A DNA stretch of 49,613 bases. It comes from Saccoglossus kowalevskii. Its lineage: Eukaryota > Hemichordata > Enteropneusta > Harrimaniidae. Position numbers and translations under genes: made by a program. The DNA lies in contig NW_003105103.1 in NCBI RefSeq assembly GCF_000003605.2, positions 121,502 through 171,114 of the forward strand, written 5' to 3'. Under the pieces are notes generated by a model. That model saw nothing but the letters and a program-made list of their open reading frames with translations. It was not told where the DNA came from and made no database searches. This document shows, piece by piece, positions 36,731 to 48,059 of this stretch (position 1 is the first letter of the stretch; each line of letters opens with the position of its first letter).

Positions 36731-39700
36731 ATGAGTGGGACGGTGGGTGATATGACTCCTAAGCAGGAGGCCAAGTTGAAGGAGGTACATTGTATTTTTT
36801 AATGTCTGATTCACTATATGCTGCTTGTATCTAAAGACTTTCAACTCATTCCATTGTCTGTGTTACGAATAGCAAACGTCTGGAAAAGGTAAAATATACA
36901 GTATGTGATTGCAAAACAAGAATAGATTCAATTTATATATTTTAATCATATAAAAATAATAATAATATACTAATATCTTATTTATACTAAAAAGACTACT
37001 ATTTACCCTCATATTATACGGCTTAATATAATATTGCATCGTTTTAGCAAGCATTCATTGTTTGGTGACGTCATCGACGCGCCGAAATGTTTGAATTACG
37101 CGAGAGCGACAGGGGCGGGGCTGGCACATGTGAATCATTGTCTAATTTCAATGGATATTGTCTGTGTACATTAATTTAAGTCGGAATTCAAATGTTTTGC
37201 AGAGAATAGAAGTCATAGTGTATAGCTCTGACGTCATTTATATTCACTTTATGTGTGTTTTGTATCAACCTACAATGGATTGTTATCGTATAAAAAGAAC
37301 CGGTAAATTTCGACTGAACTTATAACATATAAAAACATGATTTCATCAATTAAGATCCATCCTCCTATATCTTGATTTTATTGGGATTTTATAAAGTGCA
37401 AATGCGTTCATTCATGTTTTCATCTATCAAATGATAGGTCATAGGTCAAACAGATCACAGTAACATTTAGTTGTCAGGTCAAGCTGTGTATTGTCATGCT
37501 ACAAGATCATAACTGACGTGTATTTCAAAATAGTTTTAGACAATGGTGTTGTAGCTGTAATTATAGCTTGGTGCTTCGCGCAAGCGTTTTTTTTTTCTTT
37601 TTTTAAAATGTTAGCCACGTGCCAATATTGTAGTCATCATGGCAGCACTCGCTTTACGGTTCGTATATCTAGTCTAAAGGTCGAAAACTGGTTTTCATAG
37701 ACAATACACAGGAAGATGACTCATGTACTTGATAAGTTTGCATGGTGACTGCTTACGTCATCTAATTGTGCTGTTGAACAATTGTATATACTTTATCTTA
37801 TCCCGTTACATATTTAAATATCATTTTCAAATGAAGAAGGTATAGAATACGAGTATAGAATAAAGAAACACCGACATCAATGAGCCAGAATCCCCATGAT
37901 TATACTTGAAACACTCTCTGGCATAGAACATTCATCAACAAACGACAAGCGAAAAGACGCTGTTATAGGTAGTTTTCCAGATGGAAATGAACAAGATTTA
38001 TTGAGATGAAATATCCATGGTTTGTTTAAGCAATCCGTATAAATGTGAATAAACAGAACCAATGCTATCGTATTCGTGCATTGAACACACGCAAAGCACT
38101 GTCCAGTTATCGTCTGATAATTGGGCTGCAAATGATGCCGATCAACCAATGAAAGCACGGCGTACGATTTTATAAGAGGTACAACATTTGAAAGCTCACC
38201 AAACTGTCGATATCGATATCGCACGTATATTCAATTTATCGACAGTTCGATATATTATAATCGAAATAAAGAACTCTGCACTGTTTATCATTGCGTGACA
38301 ACATGATTCTGTGGGTGGGGTGTTCGTATAAATAGCGGTTACAACTATGTCTCACCCATTATCGCGCATATCGCCGTCTTTTCTCTGTCATCGCGCAATG
38401 TTGGAACATGCTTAGTTATTCATTCCATACATAGCATGCAAATGTCTTGATTTTATTTGAATGTATCGCAATATAATATGCGCATTCATATTTAGAGACG
38501 TACAAATGTAATCAATACCCAGATTTTCCAATATATCGGAATGTAACTCGATTGGCGTGGTGTTGCCGTTAGGCAATTTTACTTGGCAAATAGTGAAACG
38601 TATAACTGAGTCTATCATGTGCATGTAGTAATTGTATGAAAAAACGAGCAATACCGATCCCCCAAAGGTAATAATATTCATGACATGGTATGTCAGCCAT
38701 GTGGTGACCAATAAAAACCAATGACATTTATTATGCGACACATACTATATAATTGTTGCATATAACATGATGGCTAGTCAATTATATGCAGTCATTTCAC
38801 AACACAGATAAGTGTTCGGCATTGAATAAGTTCATGAACTAGAGTTTAATTTATTGCAGTTCAAAGCAAAGGTGGGGGATTTACTCTTGAAACCTGAACA
38901 TGATGATTATTACTGTCTTCGATGGCTCAGAGGTTGGAATATTATAATTATTTTTATTGATTAATATATCATATAGGTTTTAAACATAACCAATGTTAAA
39001 CTTTGATTATCTCTTGCTATCATTAGACAAATTAATTTACAATTATTATTCAGTTGTTTAATTTGTGTATTTTGTTTAAATAACACAAATACCAAATTTG
39101 CATATAACCTGAATGTTCGTCTTACAAATTACATCAAATGGAAGCAAACAGTTTCCTCAAAGTAGAAACTTTTTAAAGCATCATGTATTAAATTCATATC
39201 GTTTTCTTTTTATCAGCGAGAAACTTTGATGTTGAGAAAACAGAGGAAATGATAAGAAGTGTAAGCATTCATTCAACGCAACCGGGGAGTATTTATTCAA
39301 TGTACTTGGAGATGTTTCCTATTAAATACGAAAGTTGTCTTTAGAGATCTGCATTCTATTGTGTTTTTTTGCAGAGTGCAGAAGCCAGGAGGAAGATTGG
39401 TGCAGATACAATAGTAACAGATTACAAAGTACCTGAAGTAAGGAAACAACCCAACCAAATATGAACCGAATATGAAATCAGTATTCCCTTAATATGAATA
39501 TTATTGTTTGTTAAATTTGGTATGACGGATATTTTAAAATTAAAAGCGAAATAATAATTATACCGCTAGGTATATACTATTATGGACATTGAAAAAGAAT
39601 TGTAAACGTGCATGTACTCTCCGAAAATAAAGTCAGTATGTGTCTGGAGAAGTACTCACATAAGAGGATTATCTCGCCAGACAACTATTTAGCACAGAGA

Positions 39701-42146
39701 AGAAGTGCCATGTTCGAATATAACAAATTGAAACAGTTGATTTCATCGAATACAGACCCATGAGCTACAATTGCTGTATCACCCACATTAATATTCAATC
39801 TGATCATACATAATTCAATATTTGCTATTAATTATGTATCTTTGTTTTTATCTTGACAGGTAATTGAAAAGTACTACCAAGGTGGAATGGTTGGAGAGGA
39901 CAAACAGGGCAATCCAGTCTGGATAGATCCAATAGGGCAAATGGATGTGAAAGGTAAAGTATTATCTACCGGAAGTAATACATTGACATATAATGTGTAG
40001 TCTTATGTAAGGTAATTGTTTATCGTGAGTGCACTTGATTACGAGGCCCTACATCGACTGAGCCGACTTATATTGTATATCTGTTTAAGCGAGGAGGTTG
40101 TTAAACTGTAATATTCATAGAATTACAAAACCCATTATTGTTCAGAAGGCTAAATTTAGAATAATGATTTCTAAGCTAAAGCATATTTAGAAGGCTAAAT
40201 TTTGAATAATAATTTCTCAGCTAAAACATATTTTCTACTCAGCTAAAACTGTATATATAATTGTCATCTGCCTGATACTTGTATTGTATCTCTATATTTG
40301 AATTCATACAGGCATTATGAGGTCAGCCAAAAAGAAGGACATCGTCCTGTCACGAATACAACACATTGAGCAGCTGTATCAGGGTCAATTCATAGAGCTG
40401 AGCAAGAAGGTTTGTGTTCATAAAAGTCAATAACACATCACAGCATTACAATATCATTTCTCTGATCAATGAATTGTTTTATTTATTCTAGTATGGAAAA
40501 AATATAGAAGCACTTACATATATTGTTGACCTGGAAGGGTTAGGTACAAAACACTATGGAAGCCAGGTATATACACTTTTATTGAGGTTTGTATGATTGT
40601 TGTTATTCTTTTGTACCAACAAACGTTCATTACTCGTTTCAACCACAAATATCCCCACCCTCTTGAGCGAAAATTCAACGTTCTAGCTGAATAATGTCTA
40701 GTGTCTATTTCATCATGTTATTCTATCTTATTTTTTCAAAGTTTGCACAATTTTTGCAAGACAATTATCCAGAATCCTTGAAAATCGTCTACATCGTGAG
40801 GGCCCCAAAAGTCTTCCCAGTTATCTATGCATTAGTGAAACCTTTCTTAGATGTAGGTGTGCGTAAAAAGGTCCATGTCCTCAGTCGTAAGTATTCCTTC
40901 AACATACTCCTTTTGATTAGTATGTTCTAATATAATGTCGACCATTATTTAAACCTTGCATTTATACAAAGCATTACACAGCATGCTTTCCTTTCTAGAC
41001 AATTTTCAATCAACCTTACTGAAGGACATCCCCGCAGAAAGTTTGCCAATTCACTGGGGAGGTACTATGACTGATCCTAAGACTGGTGATCCAAAATGTC
41101 CTAATTTAGTGAGTCTTTTTTATTATCACAATTATATATAAAGAATTCATTTATTAAACTAGTCAATTAGTTAAGAAGACCATATCTGTTGACTAAATTA
41201 TCGTTTTATATTCATAAGTCTCCACTTACGTAACTATCAAATATGCACACACATTCCTAGCTTGACATTTTTTTATTTGTCATTTAATGCAGATAAACCC
41301 AGGTGGTCCTGTTCCAGAAAAGTATTACAGTCAGGAACCATTAGTTCCAGAAGACAGATACTTGAATAAAGAAGTGGTGAAGAAGAAATTCGATTTGACA
41401 TTTGAAGTGACGAAAAAGGATAGTGCAATAAGGTGACCTATGGCACTGATGATAAAATTATCCAGTAGCAAATTTCAGCATAATACAACTTATTGAAACA
41501 ACATTTGCCTCAATGTTAGCCAGGATCATGATCATGCGATGTTGTTTAATGATGAGTAATACCTGTCAAATAAAAAATGTACGTAATCAAAGGTACGTAA
41601 TTATGATATATACAATTGTAGAATATATTAAATGGAGATATATGTATGCGTGTATTACAGATATGTATTCAAAACTGACGGAGGTGATATAGGGCTGACT
41701 GTGTTCTTACAGACTGGTAATAAACAGATGAAACAGGTACAGGAAATGGAGAAACATAACAGTCATCTGGTTTACGAAGATGGAAGCTTTGATTGCCCAG
41801 AAGCTGGAACATGTAAATATAACAGTCGTACTTATTAATATTTATCACGTTAGTAGTAATACTAATAACACATTTGAGCTCAATTAGGGAAGTAACTGTT
41901 TAGCGTGAACAATTTATCAACCTCACTGAAGTAGCTTGTATGCTATTACATCATAATTACGTCTAGATTCCCAAAACACGCACTGTAATATGTGATTTCT
42001 TAACTCAATAATATATTTTACATTCGATTGCAGATATCATAAGATTCGACAACTCGCACTCCTGGACAAAGAACAAAACTCTTTATTATTTTGTTGATGT
42101 CATTGAACCAGATGCTCTCCTTGAAGAAATGAGCACTGATTTGTGA
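36731..42146 (+). CDS. SEC14-like protein gene 6, frameshifted in exon 7 (possible pseudogene)
   Basis: Exons: 36731-36784, 38860-38932, 39217-39260, 39375-39437, 39860-39953, 40312-40409, 40492-40586, 40742-40886, 40999-41108, 41293-41432, 41661-41812, 42034-42146. Exon 7 is 95 nt against 96 in all paralogs: CAT-CTA-TGG of HLW has become CACTATGG near 40552-40555. The shifted frame stops at TGA 40779-40781 in exon 8, removing half the lipid pocket and the whole GOLD domain. All other exons and splice sites are intact. The missing base is not in a homopolymer, so a real mutation is somewhat more likely than for gene 4. Exon 1 (MSGTVGDMTPKQ) matches gene 5, while exons 5, 6 and 11 are near-identical to gene 4. 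LPIHWGG replaces LPVHWGG. An AATAAA lies at 42830-42835. Confidence 0.85.
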
Positions 42147-43604
42147 GATTGTTTAGCACACATAGAGTGTAACCATCATATTTAGTACATTACAGTACAT
42201 TGCATTACACATTGCATTACAAATTACATTACATTACATTACATTACATTACATTAGAGTGGAGAGATTTGGTAGATTACAAAACTGCTGCAAAACACAC
42301 TTAATCCAGTTATTAACCAAACACAGCGTCCCAAACGAAACTGTTTAAATATCCGTGCATTTACATTCTCACTGTATTTCACCTTTGTTGTATTTTTGTA
42401 TTCGCATTTATTTGTGTGATATACTGGGAATGTGCTTGAATCACTAGATCATAGTTTCTATGCAGTATTTCAATCTCTTCAATGACTGTGAGTAAATGGG
42501 ATTCACAGGAAACATATCGCGTTTAAACGATGTTTCTTTTAATTGTATTAAAGCGGGAACTCATGAAAGATAAATTAAATTACTGTTTTTGCCTTTGCTT
42601 TGTACATGTCTATTTTAAACGTGGTGCGCATTGTAATTCTTATATTTATAATTTCCTCGAATTCAATTTTGAATTTCAGTATATCATAGATATGTCACGG
42701 TCATAGTTAGTATTACTGCATTTGTATTTTTTATGTTCATTTATTTTGTAAAAATCCTACAAAACAGATCAGTAGAACTTCTGATGGACTATGAAAGTCT
42801 CTTTCCAAGATAATCAACTGCCACCAAAGAATAAATGTAAGTTACAATTTGCCATTGAATGAGGTAAACAAAACTGTCATGTTTGGTAATCGTTAGAATA
42901 GTCTCTGTTTTTAAAATATCGATAGCCCTATTAAACACGCACTAAGAGGGTGTTTACAACTGAATCGGCAAATTACTCATCACTGTATCTCAAGCAATCG
43001 ATTGTCCAGGCTCGATCGTGAAACTGACTAAAATACGAAACTCATTATCTGACGAACCTTCAATGCAGAGGTGGCCGTTGAGGTTAAATGTGTTTGTATA
43101 TATTTTAAGGACAAAATGCACTTGTGAGTAAAACTCTCGTGTAAATATCACAGAAAAATATGCCATGAGGGAAATGACAATGATGTAATTATGTGTCTGT
43201 TTCTTTTTTTAAATGTCGTAATGAACAATGATGGAGTTTGAGTTTGTGAGTGCGCCCTCTAAGGCACACTGAGTATGAAAGTTGAACTGCTATGCCTAGT
43301 TCTGCAGCAGGTAATGAGTCGTCACAAGTTGGTAGGCTCATGGGTTCACTCTATTTTAGAGGCAAACAGGTGTTAAATCATATGTTTTGAACGTCATTAT
43401 TAATAGGTACAAATTGCCTTTTATTAGGACCCCGTTATAAGCGATTTAGCGATCATAACAATAATTTAGCAATGAATAATACAAAGTTTGCCATGGGCGA
43501 AATTAACAAGTTGCTTTGTAAAATGACAGAACCCCACACCCTTCCCAAGGCTTTCGTTGCGTGTGAAAATTAGTCACGAGTGATGCGGTGTATCCTGTGG
43601 CCGT
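42147..43604. other. 3' flank of gene 6, no gene recognised
   Basis: AT-rich sequence containing a short TTACA microsatellite, an AATAAA at 42830-42835 and nothing else I can identify. No further SEC14-like exon is seen to the right of gene 6. Confidence 0.6.
42189..42255. repeat. (ATTAC)n microsatellite
   Basis: A pentanucleotide tract based on ACATT/ATTAC, imperfect at the left and perfect at the right, just after the gene 6 stop codon. Confidence 0.85.
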
Positions 43605-43643
43605 ACTTTCACGAGCGAAGCGAGTGTATTCGCTCGTGAAAGT
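43605..43643. repeat. Perfect 15-bp hairpin with GCGAAGCGAG core
   Basis: Arms ACTTTCACGAGCGAA (43605-43619) and TTCGCTCGTGAAAGT (43629-43643) are perfectly complementary around a 9-base loop. It is followed by two copies of TGCAGCAGAAA. Probably a fold-back repeat; in animal DNA there is no reason to read it as a terminator. Confidence 0.75.
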
Positions 43644-43834
43644 GCAGCAGAAATGCAGCAGAAATGAGTATTTGGAAACGAGTAACGCCGCAACGTCGCC
43701 AGCAGAAACCTCCTGGTATCTCGATGTGGATGGTTGGGTTGCGGCTCCATAGTAATCGCTGTTTTTACTGCGGGTGGATCTTCCGAGAGCCCTTCAAGGT
43801 ATATAAAACTCAGTTTCCAAGTGGTCAACATACA

Positions 43835-43967
43835 TTAACGGGCGGTGGCCGTCGTGTCACGTCCTGTTCGATATGGGACTCATAGCGACGCACACAACGC
43901 GTGTAAAATACATTGTTTATTTACATGAAATTCGAACACGCGCCGCGCGACGACCGCCGCGCTTTAA
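43835..43967 (-). mobile_element. 133-bp TTAA-flanked palindromic MITE, left copy
   Basis: Starts and ends with TTAA. The termini are inverted repeats (CGGGCGGTGGCCGTCGTG against CGCGACGACCGCCGCGCT). It is the reverse complement of 46830-46962, with the same 133-bp length and only scattered mismatches. TTAA target duplication is typical of piggyBac-type transposons, but no transposase is present and the assignment is by target site only. Confidence 0.7.
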
Positions 43968-44832
43968 GTTCTCCCAATCGTAGTATTCCATGTGATGTAC
44001 ACCTAATATGCCAAAAATGTGGCTGAACGATTTGAACCGCACAAAAATAGCAGACGAAAATGTGTTTACAAAATAAAAATAGTTCGGTAGCCAATGGAAA
44101 TACCATGTTCATTTGCATATCGACCGTGAAAATACCGAAAACATTATTGCATGGGTGATATTCAAATTAGTTTTAGTCAAAATAAGTGACTGTCTAAAAG
44201 TACCATTACTGTTGTTCATATTTTATTTCACTCAGCAAGTATATTCATGTATCCCAAAGGAAAAATACCATACTTCTAAATATTGTTTATTTTTGCTACG
44301 TTTCGAAAAACGGTACTCGTGAAAGAACTACTTTGTTTGCTCTCAGACCTCATTTGCATATGGGGTGTGGAAATACCGATTTTGATTTCAGGGACGAATC
44401 AAAATAAACTGCATTACATATGTAATAATGGTTGTTACGAAATGTTCACATGTTTCACTAACAGCTGTATGTAAGCGTATGTTGGTACTGGACTGCATGA
44501 ATTGAATTTGTGTTTGTATTTTGTTGATGATTTGTAAAAATGTAGTTGTTTGCTTACATTCGATATGAAGTATATGTATTGAGATTTGTCAGGATCATCA
44601 GTGTTTTGGTTTTGTTTGTAAAGTTTTCTTGTATGTGCAAATATTTTTACCGGTGTTGGTATTTCCACGGTGCCGTATTTTTTTCGCAAAAATTGGTATG
44701 ATTTGGATCGTGTGGTGGCGCTTGCAGGGCATCACGTTTGTCCCGTATCTGGATGTCATAGCTGGCGCCTCTGCGCTAGCACTTGAGTAACCAGTTGCGC
44801 TCGTAGAGGCTATTTGTTAGTTTCAGTGGTCG

Positions 44833-46400
44833 CCATGCTTAATAGTAGCTTGGTTGGCCCATCTATGGTATATGAAGAAAGTTATTTTTTTGTATCCGCT
44901 AGTAGCGGGGCTAAAATGTGCATTGCATATTGATGCATGTTTAATATGGGTATGTATACATGGGAAGCGAGGGCACAGGCAGCATTCGTTGGTCAGATTG
45001 GCTGTATGCGACCAGTAAAGACTTTGCAGTGCGAGTTCGTACACGATTTTAGTACTCATATTTGGTTAAAGGTGCTAATTTGACTGTGATTAAAATTGAC
45101 AATTTGTCATTAGAAGTTATGGATCTAGTTAAACACGGAATATTGATGACGCGTTGCTAGTTGATGATAGTCAATGTCCAAGTCCTAGTTTTGTGTTAAC
45201 TGGTGCATCTGCATGTCGTATTAGGTGGTATACTGTTGGCCTGAATGGGCACAAATCCTTGAGTAGATGGTCCACGTGGCTGACGTAGAGAGAACTGGGG
45301 CAAATTCTTCGCATGTTACTTGTTAGCAGTGCAGGTATTGTCGAATTACTCGGCTCTTGTTAATTGCATATATGTACCAGTGACTGTCCAACTTAACAGT
45401 AGCTTGGCAGGGTGATCAGTCGTATATGCAGGAGGATGAAATTTATGTATTTGTTGACAGGGAAATCTAATATGTGCATTGCGTGAGCATAATGATACAT
45501 GTTTATGACCAGGGTGATGAACACAAAAACCATGGGTATATGGTTGGGTGCTGCAATCAGCAAGAGATATCCACGTGGCTGACGTGAAAGAACTCGTAGA
45601 GTTCCTCGCATGTTACTTGGTAACAGGACAAGCCTTGTCGGGTTTGATGTGCTGGTACGCACAGATATCCAGAGTATGATTAGGATACTGCAGGGCGGTA
45701 GTCCGGGGCGGCAGTACGATACCTGAGCTGCAGCAGGTGGCGTTGAGTATTGCGGATACTTATGAACGTATGGGTTCATACCTAATCCCTGACTGGGTAC
45801 CAAATATGAAGAATGGGAAACCAAATATGCTTAGCAAAAGTAACTACATTGATGAATGGAGCTTCAATGTAATTAATGTACTGGATCTCATTTAGGATTC
45901 TCATTCACGAGAGATCGAATTACGCGATTGTTAATTGCGCTTTTTATTAGCAGCAGATATATGCCCGTGACTTCCATGCTTAACAGTAGCTTGGCTGGGT
46001 AATCAGTCGTATCGCAAGAGGATAAGGTTTATGTATTTGCTGACTGGTGGGGCTAAAATGTGCTTTAGTTGAGCATATTGATACATGTTTACGACCAGGG
46101 TGATGAACATAAAACCATGGGTAGATGGTTGGATGAAGAAATCAGCAAGAGATTCACGTAGCTGACGTGGAAAGCTTCTCGCATGTTACTTGGTAACAGT
46201 GCCACAGTTGGTACAAATCTTCTAAAAATGGATTTTGCCCTGGAACTATTCAAATCGTGGAAAATCGACCCACGAGTTGCATTTTGGGATGTCATTATTG
46301 ACAACAGATTGAGTAACGGGTAGGTGTGTTGGCGATCTAGTTTCCTGGTTTTTGTTTGCTTTGAGCGTACTAACACTTACTGGGTGCATCAATGACTGGA
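44833..46400. repeat. Three direct copies of a 0.55-0.59 kb repeat
   Basis: The anchor AGTAGCTTGG recurs at 44844, 45398 and 45985. Downstream the copies share TTTATGTATTTG(T/C)TGAC, GATGAACA(C)AAA with CCATGGGTA, CACGT(G/A)GCTGACGT and GCATGTTACTTG in the same order, with considerable divergence, especially in copy 1. Short open stretches occur (for example PELQQVALSIADTYERMGS at about 45725-45780, plus strand), but no continuous ORF. Unknown origin; it sits inside the pair of inverted MITEs. Confidence 0.7.
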
Positions 46401-46829
46401 TAACACGTCTCATTATTTAATATCTATTGTAAGCTTCTGTGTTTGCTAACCTGGTGGGAAGAACAGTACACCTTTAACATGCCTACCGCGAACGGGTATT
46501 TGTTTGTCTACTGGGCTCAAGTTTCACCTCCCAATCATGATGGTCGTCAGTGTGATGCATGATGGCCTCTGTTCGTTGCTAAGTGATACATCACAACAGC
46601 AGTTGTACACACGAACGTAAACGGTGAGAGGTTTGATCGCATGTGGTTTCATGCTCCAAAACAACCCCATTGGTTCTATCCCAGTAAAGTATCCACCAAT
46701 TGCTGGCTGGTCTACTGCTAAGGCAATATGTGAAATAAATAGAATGTTATAAATATATATATATATTTATTGTTTAATACAGGATTTCATTTGGTGTGAT
46801 GATGCTCACCGGTATTAAACATACATGCA

Positions 46830-46962
46830 TTAAAGCGCGGTGGTCGTCGCGCTGCGCGTGTTCGAATTTCATGTAAATAAACAATGTATTTTACACGAGT
46901 TGTATACGTCGCTATGAGTACCATATCGAACAGGAAGCGGCACGACGACTGCCGCTCTTTAA
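46830..46962 (+). mobile_element. 133-bp TTAA-flanked palindromic MITE, right copy
   Basis: Runs from TTAAAGCGCGGTGGTCGTCG to CGACGACTGCCGCTCTTTAA, so both ends are TTAA plus inverted AAG(C/A)GCGGNNGTCGTCG. It is inverted relative to the left copy 2.9 kb away. The interior is AT-rich with GTAAATAAACAATGTATTTT. Open frames crossing it on both strands look like by-products of the palindrome. Confidence 0.75.
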
Positions 46963-47759
46963 ACACTAAGATATTACTTTTTATGACTCTGCGGGTGACA
47001 TTACGTCTAAAAATCATGTGGTATAAACACCAAGCTATAAAATGCTTCATATGCTTGACCATCTGTATACAAAAAATAAAAATAAAATGTCACATGTTGA
47101 CATTACATGTTCCAGGGATGAAAACAATTGAATCAAAATATGGGGTGCTCAAGTCGAAGGAAATAAACGCAGGCAACGCAGACAATTGTGATATATGGAA
47201 AACGCTGTTAAAATGTCATTTTGTCAAGTTTTGACCCCTGAAAATAAGTTGACAGTGAATATACACCACTCAGTGTTCACTGATACTAACTAAACATATT
47301 CATAAAAGACAAATATCGAGACGAAATGTGAGCACATATCACGTACGAGGAGCATTCAATCCAGTGCAAGGATAACACTTTCACATACAAGTTAATGCAT
47401 GACCCTGAAAGTGTTATATCTTTGTATTTTATTGCGATACTGTTGTTCAAAAACAGTAATGATATCCAATATTATACATTAATTTTGCCATGTTTAAACT
47501 GTAATTATTGAATGGTAATGACACATTTTTTTGTCGAAGAAAAAATAATAGTGAAAGTACCAGAATGTGTGACATTTGTTGAGATTATGCATAAGTCCTA
47601 AAATATATCAATGGCCGACCTTTAACATGCGCTATTACTGACTACTTTGCTTTCCAATTCGCGTGTTTGAGTCTTCTTCGACAGTACGATACGCATGGTT
47701 CACCGCCTTTTCATTCTATTAATGCAAACGCGATGCGAGGAACGCAAGAATTTAAGGCC
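46963..47759. other. Region right of the MITE, no gene recognised
   Basis: Only short unsupported open frames. If the - strand exon at 47760-47975 belongs to a live gene, later exons should lie here or further left, but I could not recognise an alpha/beta-hydrolase domain. Confidence 0.45.
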
Positions 47760-47975
47760 ACCGTACGATAAAGGTGAATCATAATGGGTGAATACCTCTG
47801 ACATCTGTGTCGGCATATTGTAATACACGTAGGAGCTCCATTTTACTTTTCTCTCATCCACACAGGTGGCAGATAACGTGATTGGCTGATTTGGAGTCAA
47901 GTGACGAACAATAATTGACACATGTACAGTTTCGTCGATCAGAGCACATGATGGTAAAACAGAGATGATCGCCAT
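47760..47975 (-). CDS. Acyl-CoA thioesterase/BAAT N-terminal-domain-like exon (partial)
   Basis: From the minus-strand ATG at 47975 the frame begins MAIISVLPSCALIDETVHV and continues with LTPNQPITLSATCVDE, VKWSSYVYYN and YDSPLSYGG. This follows the order of conserved features in the N-terminal region of acyl-CoA thioesterases (ACOT1/2/4) and BAAT: AL(V/I)DE, then L.P.QPVTL.A...DE, W.S...Y, and a closing (A)PL.GSYGG. These enzymes cleave or transfer acyl groups from CoA through a downstream alpha/beta-hydrolase domain, which is not visible here. The frame reaches a stop at 47700. Either it is a first exon whose partners I cannot recognise or a truncated relic; the expected GGSY is shortened to SYGG. 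The match is by eye and moderate. Confidence 0.45.
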
Positions 47976-48059
47976 ACTAAGTCCAACAAGCGTTGTATAT
48001 TTTCTACGAAAATATAAAGTTAAAAATAAAGAGTGAGTATGTTTATTATTACACATTTT

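Noticed and set aside
43605-43643. Rho-independent terminator
   Set aside because: The hairpin is perfect but the DNA is eukaryotic and there is no associated transcription unit; a fold-back repeat is the better reading.
43574-43885. Frames of 85 and 73 codons on opposite strands near the hairpin
   Set aside because: They overlap a hairpin and one edge of a MITE; neither gave a recognisable protein, so neither is called as a gene.
45393-45824. 143-codon minus-strand frame
   Set aside because: It lies across the diverged direct repeat, has no recognisable motif and no partner exons.
46787-47234. Open frames of 91 and 116 codons on opposite strands
   Set aside because: Both run through the palindromic 133-bp MITE and have low-complexity or chance-like composition.
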